Source of the DNA: F23-D06 sp947167635
Lineage (GTDB): Bacteria; Bacteroidota; Bacteroidia; Bacteroidales; WCHB1-69
Assembly (NCBI GenBank): GCA_947167635.1
Contig: CAMVIT010000005.1
Coordinates: 29,706-93,705 of the forward strand
Length of the DNA stretch: 64,000 nt
Direction: 5' to 3'
Shown here: piece after piece, positions 45,826-54,700 of the stretch
Layout: every line of letters starts with the position of its first letter
Numbering within the stretch: the first letter of the stretch is position 1
The notes under the pieces: generated by a model
Databases searched by the model: none
Told to the model about the DNA's origin: nothing
The model's input: only the letters and a program-made list of their open reading frames with translations
Position numbers and translations under genes: made by a program

Positions 45826-47619
45826 ATGGCTCATAAGAAATCAGTACTTCTTTCGCTTGCCAAGCTGTATGCGGGCAGATTGTCGGTTGTTTTTATCTTC
45901 AACCTGCTCTCTGTTGTCACAACTTTTGTCGTCTATTTGATGATAGAACCGTTTTGCAAGTTGCTTTTTGTAGGCGAGATTTCTGATTTGAGCCCAATCT
46001 CCTCTTTCTTTTACTCTCTGCTTGACCCCGTACTCCATTTCAATAATTTGTCGTCTTCTATTTCTCTTCTCGTCCTTATAGCTGTTCTGCTCTATTTTCT
46101 AAAGACCTTTTTCGCCTATATGACCCAATGGTTTATGGCCACCATGCGCAGCGATTTGTTGTACCGTCTTCGCAATGCCCTTTACCATAAAATACTCACA
46201 CTACCGATCGGGTACTTTACTTCTCGCCGGCGCGGGGATGTGGTCTCCAGAGCAGTTGGCGACACCCAGGAGATTGAGTTTACATTGCTCAATTCATTGA
46301 AACTGTTCATTACAGAGCCTATCGCCATCATTCTCTATTTAGCATTCCTTGTGTATTTGAACCCGCGATTGACTTTTTACACATTTATTTTGCTGCCCTT
46401 GCCTTTTTTGGCGATTGCAAAACTGTCCTCTGTGTTGCGGCGCGATAATCGGACCTCCAAGCAGAGGATGGGGACACTGCTTTCACAAGTGGAGGAGACC
46501 ATAGCCGGGTTGCGTGTCATAAAGGGATTTAATGCACAAAGCAAGGCGGAGTCGAGTTTCAGGAAGTTCAACGATAAATATTCCGAAACACAGACCAAAA
46601 TATACCGTCGCGTCGATTTGGCATCACCCGTGAGCGAATTTTTCGGGGTCTGTATCGTGATGATGGTGCTGGTGATAGGTGGATATATGGTGTTGTCACC
46701 CAATTCCACTTTTTCTCCCGCCCTGTTTATCACCTATATCGCTTTGTTCCCGCAATTGATATCTCCCATCCGGAATTTTTCCACGGCCTTGTCCAACTAT
46801 CGTCGCGGCCAGGCCTCCCTTGACCGTTTGAACGAGGTGTTGGATGCCGACGAGGTCATTCTTCAACCAGACAAGCCGATCTTTGTGGATTCTTTCAAGG
46901 ATTCCATACGCATGGAGCATCTCTCTTTTTCATACGGATCCGTTTCTGTTTTGCAGGATGTGAGTGTGGAGATCAGGAAGGGACAGATGGTGGCTTTGGT
47001 GGGACAGTCGGGTTCCGGGAAAACCACTATTGCCGACCTTCTCGAACGGTTCTATGATCCCACGGAGGGAACCATACTGCTGGATGGCATAGATATTCGA
47101 CGATACGACATCGCCTCTTATCGTTCCCTGTTTTCGCTGGTCTCGCAGGATATCGTCTTGTTCAACGACACGTTGTTCAACAATATCACAATGGGAATGC
47201 AGGCCACGGAGGAGCAGGTTATGGAGGCTGTCACTGTGGCCAACATTTCTGATTTTGTGCTGGGGCTGGAGGATGGACTTCAGCACCGATTGAGCGACAG
47301 AGGCTTGAATTTGTCGGGCGGTCAGCGGCAACGTATCAGCATTGCCAGAGCGGTGTTGCGCAATACACCCATCTTGATCTTGGACGAGGCCACTTCCGCC
47401 ATGGACACCGAATCGGAACGGCAAGTACAGCTTGCGTTGGACAATGTGATGAAATGCAGAACAGTCGTGATTATCGCGCACCGGTTGTCCACCATACAGC
47501 GGGCTGACAAGATTGTTGTTCTGGAGGATGGTCGCATCGCGGAGCAGGGAACGCATGCGGAATTACTTGCCAGAGAGGGGGCTTATAACAAATTTGTTCA
47601 TATTCAAAATTTACAATAA
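45826..47619 (+). CDS. MsbA-like ABC exporter (fused permease and ATPase)
   Basis: An inner-membrane half-transporter that dimerises, most similar to lipid A/lipid exporters. The 597 residues include six membrane helices (about 1-310) with the SRRRGDVVSRAVGDTQEIEF coupling-helix segment. The ATPase domain (about 355-597) has Walker A GQSGSGKTT, signature LSGGQRQRISIARA, Walker B ILILDEATSAMD and the switch His in VVIIAHRLST. The start at ATG 45826 is preferred over the TTG three bases earlier. The stop overlaps the trmB start by one base. Confidence 0.92.
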   Translation: MAHKKSVLLSLAKLYAGRLSVVFIFNLLSVVTTFVVYLMIEPFCKLLFVGEISDLSPISSFFYSLLDPVLHFNNLSSSISLLVLIAVLLYFLKTFFAYMTQWFMATMRSDLLYRLRNALYHKILTLPIGYFTSRRRGDVVSRAVGDTQEIEFTLLNSLKLFITEPIAIILYLAFLVYLNPRLTFYTFILLPLPFLAIAKLSSVLRRDNRTSKQRMGTLLSQVEETIAGLRVIKGFNAQSKAESSFRKFNDKYSETQTKIYRRVDLASPVSEFFGVCIVMMVLVIGGYMVLSPNSTFSPALFITYIALFPQLISPIRNFSTALSNYRRGQASLDRLNEVLDADEVILQPDKPIFVDSFKDSIRMEHLSFSYGSVSVLQDVSVEIRKGQMVALVGQSGSGKTTIADLLERFYDPTEGTILLDGIDIRRYDIASYRSLFSLVSQDIVLFNDTLFNNITMGMQATEEQVMEAVTVANISDFVLGLEDGLQHRLSDRGLNLSGGQRQRISIARAVLRNTPILILDEATSAMDTESERQVQLALDNVMKCRTVVIIAHRLSTIQRADKIVVLEDGRIAEQGTHAELLAREGAYNKFVHIQNLQ

Positions 47620-48281
47620 TGGCCAAACATAAATTGCAGCGATTTGCCGAGAACGAGACATTCCCTAATCTTTTCCAACGCAACAAATATGATTGTGTGG
47701 GTGTTGAGTTCCCTTTGCGGGGGAAGTGGCGCACCGATTATTTCCACAACGATAATCCTATTGTCCTGGAGCTGGGCTGTGGCAAGGGTGAATACACCAT
47801 TGCCATGGCGAAACGCATGCCGGATCGCAACTATATCGGTGTGGATCGCAAAGGTGCCCGATTGTGGCGCGGTTGCAAGGACGCCTTGGAGGCAGAGATG
47901 GGCAATGTGGCTTTTTTGCGCATCACCATCGACCGTATCGGCTATTATTTTGCCGAAGGTGAAGTGGATGAGATTTGGGTCACATTCCCAGACCCGCAGT
48001 TACAGCATGAACGCCGACGGTTGGTGTCGCCGCGGTTTGTGGGGTATTATCGGCAGATCATGAAACAGGGTGGGGGAGCGCTTCATCTGAAGACCGACAG
48101 CCGGGAATTGTATGAGTACGTTTTGGCCACGGCACCGGAGCAGCATTGGCCCATATTGGAACATGTTGACGATGTGTATGGCGAGCCGTGCGACCCTCTT
48201 TTGACCGAGGTGCAGACTTTCTACGAGAAGATGTGGCTTGCGGAGGGAAAACGAATCTCGTATGTCAAGATCCAAATATAG
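47619..48281 (+). CDS. trmB: tRNA (guanine-N7-)-methyltransferase
   Basis: Makes m7G46 in tRNA variable loops using AdoMet. The 220-residue protein has the AdoMet motif LELGCGKGEYT, YIGVDRKGARL and the characteristic VTFPDPQ region followed by a basic stretch (HERRRLVSPRFV). It begins on the last base of the ABC exporter stop codon (TAATG), so translation is likely coupled. Confidence 0.93.
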   Translation: MAKHKLQRFAENETFPNLFQRNKYDCVGVEFPLRGKWRTDYFHNDNPIVLELGCGKGEYTIAMAKRMPDRNYIGVDRKGARLWRGCKDALEAEMGNVAFLRITIDRIGYYFAEGEVDEIWVTFPDPQLQHERRRLVSPRFVGYYRQIMKQGGGALHLKTDSRELYEYVLATAPEQHWPILEHVDDVYGEPCDPLLTEVQTFYEKMWLAEGKRISYVKIQI

Positions 48282-48421
48282 GGCTTTTGTAAATTACAGA
48301 TTTACAGTAATTTGAATTTTTAAAAAGGCATATTCGTCATCCGTGTTTATGTTGGTAAAGCAAAAATAATGCCATAATAAGAAAAATAATTTTTTTCTTG
48401 CTGAGTGGACTAAAAATTTGC

Positions 48422-48429
48422 TATATTTG
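48422..48429 (+). promoter_or_regulatory. -7 element of the secE-rpoC operon
   Basis: TATATTTG with TTG at 48398-48400, 21 bases upstream. It lies about 190 bases before secE. Confidence 0.65.
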
Positions 48430-48433
48430 CCAG

Positions 48434-48527
48434 CTTGTTGAAAAATCGTCAACAAGGATGTGCGTTGGACTGTTGAAAAAGTTATAATAAACTGTATAAC
48501 AAATAGATATAGTTTGGTTTTTTCAAC
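48434..48527 (+). promoter_or_regulatory. Structured leader of the secE operon
   Basis: CTTGTTGA (48434-48441) pairs with TCAACAAG (48449-48456). GTTGAAAAA (48472-48480) pairs with its reverse complement at 48519-48527. Both lie in the untranslated leader and could act in autoregulation or RNA stability (inference). Confidence 0.45.
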
Positions 48528-48547
48528 AATGGGAGGTTGGTATAGAG

Positions 48548-48598
48548 ATGCGATTTTTGCAAAAAGAGAAAAAAAAGTTTCTAAAAAGAGAACAATAA
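48548..48598 (+). CDS. Possible 16-residue leader peptide upstream of secE
   Basis: A short frame MRFLQKEKKKFLKREQ, ending 18 bases before secE, is preceded by GGGAGG (48531-48536) about 11 bases before its ATG. It is very basic and A-rich. It may be a translated leader or chance, and nothing but its position and the upstream purine stretch supports it. Confidence 0.25.
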   Translation: MRFLQKEKKKFLKREQ

Positions 48599-48616
48599 AA
48601 ATAAAAATAGAAGAAA

Positions 48617-48805
48617 ATGAAAATAGTGAATTATTTTAAAGAGATGTATGAAGAGCTGGTTCATAAAACGAGCTGGCCGACCATGCAGGAGCTTGGAAAT
48701 AGTGTTGTAGTGGTGTCCATTGCTTCCCTTATAATCGCGTTTATCGTGTTTTTGATGGATGCCATCTTCAATCTGGGAATGGATCTGATGTTCCCGGCTG
48801 TTTAG
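48617..48805 (+). CDS. secE: Preprotein translocase subunit SecE
   Basis: Small inner-membrane component that clamps SecY. The 62-residue protein has the conserved amphipathic segment YEELVHKTSWPTMQELGNS and one transmembrane helix (about 33-55). This is the short single-helix form usual outside Proteobacteria. It is first in the secE-nusG-rplKAJL-rpoBC operon. The tuf, tRNA-Trp and rpmG genes often found just upstream are not here. Confidence 0.93.
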   Translation: MKIVNYFKEMYEELVHKTSWPTMQELGNSVVVVSIASLIIAFIVFLMDAIFNLGMDLMFPAV

Positions 48806-48845
48806 TTTTCTTTAATCGTTGGAGTTATATCGAAAATAACGAGCT

Positions 48846-49400
48846 ATGGCAGAAGTCGAACGTAAGTGGTATGTACTCAAGGCCATCACGGGTTCAGAGA
48901 AGAAGGTGAAGCAGAACATCGAGACCGAGGTTGAGCTGAGCCAACTGAAGGAGCTGGTGACGAATGTCTTGATACCTACCGAGAAGGTTTTCCACACCAC
49001 GAAGAACGGTAAGAAGGTCGTGACGGAGCGCAATTATTTTCCGAGCTACATATTTGTAGAGGCGGCGATGACAGGCGAGGTCTTCACGATGTTGCTGGAA
49101 GTTCCGGGGGTGTTGGGATTTGTCGGGTGCAAGCACAAGAGCGAACAGCCGACGCCGCTTCGTCCGGCGGAAGTTTCCCGTTTGTTGGGCAAGGTTGATG
49201 AGCTGCTCGCGCAAGACGAGTCGTTGTTGAAGCCTTACCTGGTAGGCGAGGAGGTGAAAGTTGTTGACGGACCTTTCAACACCTTCACGGGCGTTATCGA
49301 GGAGATCGACACCGAGAAGAAGAAGCTGAAAATCATGGTGAAGATTTTCGGCCGTAAGACCCCGCTTGAGTTGGGTTTTATGCAAGTTGAGAAAATATAG
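48846..49400 (+). CDS. nusG: Transcription antitermination/pausing factor NusG
   Basis: Binds RNA polymerase and couples to the ribosome. The 184 residues contain the NGN domain (about 5-110, with WYVLKAITGSEKKV and YFPSYIFVE) and a C-terminal KOW motif (VGEEVKVVDGPFNTFTGVIEEI). Between secE (41 bases) and rplK (39 bases) in the canonical order. Confidence 0.95.
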   Translation: MAEVERKWYVLKAITGSEKKVKQNIETEVELSQLKELVTNVLIPTEKVFHTTKNGKKVVTERNYFPSYIFVEAAMTGEVFTMLLEVPGVLGFVGCKHKSEQPTPLRPAEVSRLLGKVDELLAQDESLLKPYLVGEEVKVVDGPFNTFTGVIEEIDTEKKKLKIMVKIFGRKTPLELGFMQVEKI

Positions 49401-49439
49401 TTCCGACATAGTTACAAACAATCAAATCAATTCAAAAAA

Positions 49440-49889
49440 ATGGCAAAAGAAGTAGCTGGATTAATTAAGTTACAGATCAAGGGAGGAGCCGCCAACCCGT
49501 CACCCCCAGTAGGACCGGCTTTAGGTTCCAAAGGTGTGAACATCATGGAGTTCTGCAAGCAGTTCAATTCTCGTACACAGGACCTTGCAGGCAAGATCAT
49601 CCCGGTTGTGATCACAGTCTATAAGGACAAGTCCTTCGACTTCATCACAAAGACGCCGCCTGTGGCCGTCCAGATCAAGGAAGCTGCCAAGTTGCAAAAA
49701 GGTTCCGGTGAGCCCAACCGTTCCAAGGTGGGCACGATCACATGGGACCAAGTGCGCAGCATTGCGGAGCTTAAAATGCCTGACCTGAACTGTTTCGTGC
49801 TGGAGTCCGCCATGTCTATGGTGGCTGGCACGGCCCGCAGCATGGGCGTTGTGGTGAAAGGTGGCCAAAACCCCTTTGAACAAAATTAA
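49440..49889 (+). CDS. rplK: 50S ribosomal protein L11
   Basis: Forms the GTPase-associated centre with L10-L7/L12. The 149-residue protein has the flexible N-terminal IKGGAANPSPPVGPALG loop and the C-terminal rRNA-binding domain ending GTARSMGVVVKGG. It begins the rplKAJL group, 24 bases before rplA. Confidence 0.97.
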   Translation: MAKEVAGLIKLQIKGGAANPSPPVGPALGSKGVNIMEFCKQFNSRTQDLAGKIIPVVITVYKDKSFDFITKTPPVAVQIKEAAKLQKGSGEPNRSKVGTITWDQVRSIAELKMPDLNCFVLESAMSMVAGTARSMGVVVKGGQNPFEQN

Positions 49890-49913
49890 TAACAAGTAAA
49901 AAACAAAAAACTA

Positions 49914-50609
49914 ATGGCTAAGATATCAAAAAAACGCAAAGAGGCTTTTGCTAAATTTGATAAGAGTAAAGTATATGCTCTGCCTGAAGCTATCCAAATG
50001 GTGAAGAACATTACCTACACCAAGTTTGACGCTTCCTTCGACATCGATGTCCGCTTGGGCGTTGACCCCAGGAAGGCTAACCAGATGGTGCGTGGTATCG
50101 TGACGCTTCCGCATGGAACGGGCAAGGTGGTGCGTGTGCTGGCACTCTGCACTCCCGACAAGGAGGAAGAGGCAAAGGCTGCCGGAGCGGACTACGTGGG
50201 CCTGGAGGAATACATCGACAAGATCAAACAAGGTTGGACCGACATCGATGTGATCATCACCATGCCGAGCGTGATGCCGAAGATTGGTGCTCTCGGTCGT
50301 ATTTTGGGTCCCCGTGGCTTGATGCCCAACCCGAAATCCGGCACTGTGACCATGGAAATTGGCAAGGCCGTCTCTGAAGTGAAGGCCGGTAAGATTGACT
50401 TCAAGGTGGACAAGTATGGTATCATCCACACCTCCATCGGTAAGAACCGCTTCACTGTGGAACAGCTGACCGACAATGCCCGTGAAATGATGGGCACGAT
50501 CATTAAGCTGAAACCGACCTCCGCGAAAGGTACTTACATCAAGAGCATCTACCTTTCCACGACAATGAGCCCTGGCGTACAAGTGGATCCGAAGTCCGTT
50601 ACATTATAA
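49914..50609 (+). CDS. rplA: 50S ribosomal protein L1
   Basis: L1 stalk protein and in many bacteria a translational repressor of its own operon. The 231 residues show FDASFDIDVRLGVDPRKANQ, LGPRGLMPNPKSGTV and ending ...MSPGVQVDPKS typical of L1. It is 18 bases before rplJ. Confidence 0.97.
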   Translation: MAKISKKRKEAFAKFDKSKVYALPEAIQMVKNITYTKFDASFDIDVRLGVDPRKANQMVRGIVTLPHGTGKVVRVLALCTPDKEEEAKAAGADYVGLEEYIDKIKQGWTDIDVIITMPSVMPKIGALGRILGPRGLMPNPKSGTVTMEIGKAVSEVKAGKIDFKVDKYGIIHTSIGKNRFTVEQLTDNAREMMGTIIKLKPTSAKGTYIKSIYLSTTMSPGVQVDPKSVTL

Positions 50610-50627
50610 TCCCAAAGTTTAGTTAGT

Positions 50628-51149
50628 ATGAAAAAAGAACAGAAAAGTCAGATTATCGAAGAAATTGCACAGGACTTGACTAACTATTCCCATGTTTATG
50701 TAACCGACATTTCCGGTTTTACAGTTAGTACAGTCAATCAGTTGCGCAGATTGTGCAACAAACGCGACGTGAAGTTGAAAGTGGTGAAGAACACCCTGCT
50801 CAAGCGCGCCATGGACCAATGTGAGTCGGATTATTCAGAGCTCTATCCCGTCCTGAACGGTGCAACCTCCATCATGCTCTGCAACACGGGCAATGTGCCC
50901 GCCAAGTTGATCAAGGAATTCCGCGCCAAGAACGCGAAACCCATCATCAAGGCGGCTTTCATTGAGGAGACCGTTTATTTGGGAGACGACCAGCTGGAGT
51001 CCCTCTGCAACATCAAGTCCCGCGAGGAGTTGATTGGCGACCTCGTCGCATTGCTGCAATCACCCGCCAAGAACGTTATTTCTGCGTTGCAGTCGGGTGG
51101 CGGCAAATTGGCCGGCATCGTGAAAACGCTGTCCGAGAAGGCCGAATAA
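50628..51149 (+). CDS. rplJ: 50S ribosomal protein L10
   Basis: Base of the L7/L12 stalk. The 173 residues contain the N-terminal rRNA-binding part (VTDISGFTVSTVNQLRRLCN) and the C-terminal helix for L7/L12 dimers. There are only 18 bases between rplA and rplJ, so no separate L10 leader is visible. Confidence 0.96.
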   Translation: MKKEQKSQIIEEIAQDLTNYSHVYVTDISGFTVSTVNQLRRLCNKRDVKLKVVKNTLLKRAMDQCESDYSELYPVLNGATSIMLCNTGNVPAKLIKEFRAKNAKPIIKAAFIEETVYLGDDQLESLCNIKSREELIGDLVALLQSPAKNVISALQSGGGKLAGIVKTLSEKAE

Positions 51150-51201
51150 CAAATTCAGTAAAAAAACAATTTAGTAAAAACAATTTAAAAAGAATACAAT
51201 T

Positions 51202-51579
51202 ATGGCAGATTTGAAAGCATTTGCAGAACAATTAGTGAACTTGACCGTTAAAGAAGTTAACGAGTTAGCTCAAATTTTGAAGGATGAATACGGCATTGAG
51301 CCCGCAGCAGCTGCTGTGGCCGTCGCCGCTGGTCCCGTCGGTGGTGCCGCCGCCGCCGTCGAAGAGAAGACCGAATTCGACGTCATCTTGAAAGCCGCTG
51401 GCGCCCAGAAGCTCCAGGTCGTCAAGCTCGTGAAGGAACTCACCAGCCTCGGCCTCAAGGAAGCCAAGGAGTTGGTTGACAACGCCCCGAAGGCTGTCAA
51501 GGAAGGCATCTCCAAGGACGAAGCCGAATCCCTGAAGAAGTCCCTCGAAGAGGCTGGCGCCGAAGTCGAGATTAAGTAA
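51202..51579 (+). CDS. rplL: 50S ribosomal protein L7/L12
   Basis: Stalk protein that recruits translation factors. The 125 residues have the dimerising N-domain, an Ala/Val/Pro/Gly hinge (AAAAVAVAAGPVGGAAAAV) and the C-domain EFDVILKAAGAQKLQVVKLV. Codon use is strongly optimised. A conserved-looking hairpin follows before rpoB. Confidence 0.97.
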   Translation: MADLKAFAEQLVNLTVKEVNELAQILKDEYGIEPAAAAVAVAAGPVGGAAAAVEEKTEFDVILKAAGAQKLQVVKLVKELTSLGLKEAKELVDNAPKAVKEGISKDEAESLKKSLEEAGAEVEIK

Positions 51580-51601
51580 GTTCACTTACACCAATTGCAA
51601 T

Positions 51602-51638
51602 AGTACAACACTTCCACCCCGGTGGGAGTGCTTGTACT
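51602..51638 (+). promoter_or_regulatory. Long hairpin between rplL and rpoB
   Basis: A 17-pair stem (51602-51618 with 51621-51638, one G-T pair and one bulged C at 51631) lacks a T-run. Its position equals that of the attenuator and RNase III processing site between these genes in other bacteria, so processing or partial termination is likely (inference). Confidence 0.7.
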
Positions 51639-51710
51639 TATTGTTGTATTAAATACCTACTGATTGGTATTCCCCTTAAATCAGTCTTATCTTATTAAAA
51701 ATCAACAGCC

Positions 51711-54700
51711 TTGGCAACCCAAAACAATAAAAGAATAAGCTTTGCGTCCACCAGACCGGTTCCCTATCCTGATTTTCTGGATATCCAACTGAAGTCTTTC
51801 CGGGAATTCTTCCAAATTGACACCGACGCCGAATGTCGCCATGACGAGGGCCTCTACCGTGCGTTTGCCGAGAATTTCCCCATCACGGATGCAAGAGGCA
51901 GTTTCGTCCTCGAGTTCCTCGATTATTACATCGATGCTCCCCGCTATTCCATGGACGAATGCCTCGAAAGAGGTTTGACATACAGCGTTCCCTTGAAAGC
52001 CAAACTGAAACTTTCTTGCAACGATGTCGAACACGAGGATTTTGAAACCGTCATTCAAGACGTCTATCTGGGCATGATCCCGTACATGACTCCCAGCGGC
52101 ACCTTTATCATCAACGGTGCCGAGCGTGTCGTGGTCTCCCAGCTGCACCGTTCCCCCGGTGTCTTCTTCGGTTTCTCTTACCACACAAACGGAACGCCGC
52201 TCTACTCCGCGCGTATCATCCCCTTCAAGGGCTCATGGATGGAGTTCACCACGGACATCAACAACGTGATGTACGCCTACATCGACAGAAAGAAAAAACT
52301 GCCTGTCACCACGTTGTTGCGCGCCATCGGTTATGAGACCGACAAGGACATCCTGAGCATCTTCGACATTGCGCACGAAGTGAAGGCTACCAAGGCGAAT
52401 CTGAAAAAATTCCTTGGCGAGAAGTTTGCCGCCGCCGTGACCAAGACATGGTATGAAGACTTCGTTGATGACGAGACGGGCGAGGTGGTGAACATCGAGC
52501 GTACCGAGGTGATCATCGACCGTGAAACGGTGTTCGAGAAACAGCATATCAATATGATCGCGGACGCGAACATCAAGACGGTCCTTTTCCACAAGAGCGA
52601 CGAGAAGCAGATCGACTATTCCGTCATCTTCAACACTCTCCAGAAAGACCCGACAAACTCCGGCAAGGAGGCTATTGAATACATCTATCTGGCGCTCAAG
52701 AGCACGGCAGCCCCCGACGAGGAGACCGCCCGCGCCACCTTGGAGAAACTTTTCTTCTCCGACAAGAGATACGACCTCGGCGAAGTGGGCCGTTATCGTA
52801 TCAACAAGAAACTGAATCTCAATATCCCGATGGAGACCGGCGTGCTCACCAACGAGGATATCATCTCCATTATCCGTTATTTGATCGAATTGATCAATTC
52901 CAAGACGGAAGTTGATGATATCGACCACTTGAGCAACCGTCGTGTCCGTACCGTCGGCGAGCAATTATACAACCAATTCAGCCTGGGTCTGAACCGTATG
53001 GCCCGCACCATCAGAGAGAAGATGAATGTGCGCGACCATGAGCTGTTCGCCCCGGTTGACCTGATCAATGCCAAGACACTTTCCTCTGTGGTGAATTCAT
53101 TCTTCGGCACCAACCAACTTTCACAGTTCATGGACCAGACCAATCCGCTGTCGGAAATCACGCACAAGCGCAGAATTTCCGCCCTCGGTCCTGGCGGTCT
53201 GTCTCGTGAACGTGCGGGCTTCGAGGTTCGTGATGTCCACTACACGCACTACGGCCGTCTCTGCACCATCGAGACCCCTGAAGGTCCGAATATCGGATTG
53301 ATTTCCTCTCTCTGTGTCTTTGCAAAAATCAACAACCTCGGCTTTATCGCCACCCCGTATCGTCGCGTGGTCAACGGACAGGTGCAGTTCGACGAACCGC
53401 CTATCTTCTTGACCGCTGAAGAGGAGGACAACATGCGTATTGCGCAGGCTAACACTCCGATGGACGAGAACGGGCTCCTTGGCGAGAAGGTGAAAGCACG
53501 TCGTTTGGCCGACTATCCTATCCTCCCGCGTGAGGAAATCGACTTGATTGACATCGCTCCCAACCAGATTGCCTCTATCGCTGCATCCTTGATTCCTTTC
53601 TTGGAAAACGATGACGCAAACCGTGCGTTGATGGGATCCAACATGATGCGTCAGGCTGTGCCGTTGTTGCGTCCCGAAGCTCCTATCGTGGGCACGGGCC
53701 TCGAACACCAGGTGGCAGTCGATTCCCGCGTTGTGCTCGTGGCCGAAGGCAATGGTGTGGTTAAATCCGTCGATGCCACCCACATTGAGATCGACTATGA
53801 ACGCACGGATACGGAAGCCCTTGTGAGCTTCGACTCCAACGTCAAGAACTATGAGTTGCTGAAATTCCGCAGAACCAACCAGAACTCTTGTATCAACATG
53901 CGCCCCATTGTGGTGAAGGGACAAAAGGTGAAGAAAGGCGATGTGCTGACGGAAGGTTATGCCACCGAGAACGGTGAGCTTGCTCTCGGACGCAACTTGA
54001 TGGTTGCTTTCATGCCGTGGAAGGGATACAACTTCGAGGATGCTGTCGTGATTTCCGAAAAGGCAGTGACCGACGACCTCTATACCTCTATCCACATCGA
54101 ATCGTTCACCCTTGAGGTGCGCGACACCAAGCGCGGTATCGAGGAACTGACCAATGATATTCCCAACGTCTCCAACGAAGCCACGAAAGACCTCAATGCC
54201 GACGGTTTGATCCGTGTGGGTGCCGAGGTCAACGAAGGCGACATCCTCATCGGTAAGATCACGCCCAAGGGCGAGACTTATCCGACTCCTGAGGAGAAGC
54301 TCTTGCGCGCCATCTTCGGCGACAAGGCCGGCGACGTGAAGGATGCCTCCCTCAAGGCGCCCCCATCCATGAAGGGTGTGGTCATCGGTGCAAAGTCCCT
54401 GTCCCGAATTGTCAAGGACCGCAAGTCCAAGGCAAAGGACAAAGATCTCACGAAAGAGATCGAGGACAAGTACCAAGTCGAGTTCGACCGTTTGCACGAA
54501 GTGGCAGTGTCCAAGTTGTACAAGGTGCTTGAAGGCAAGATTGCCCACAATATTCATGACAATGCCAAGAACGTGGTGGTGCCCAAGGGTGCCAAGTTCT
54601 CCCAGAAGTTGCTCAATACGGTTGACTTTACCACAGTGACGGTTTCGAAATGGACCAACGATGCGAAGATCAACCTGATCGTGGCCGAGATTATCCGCAA

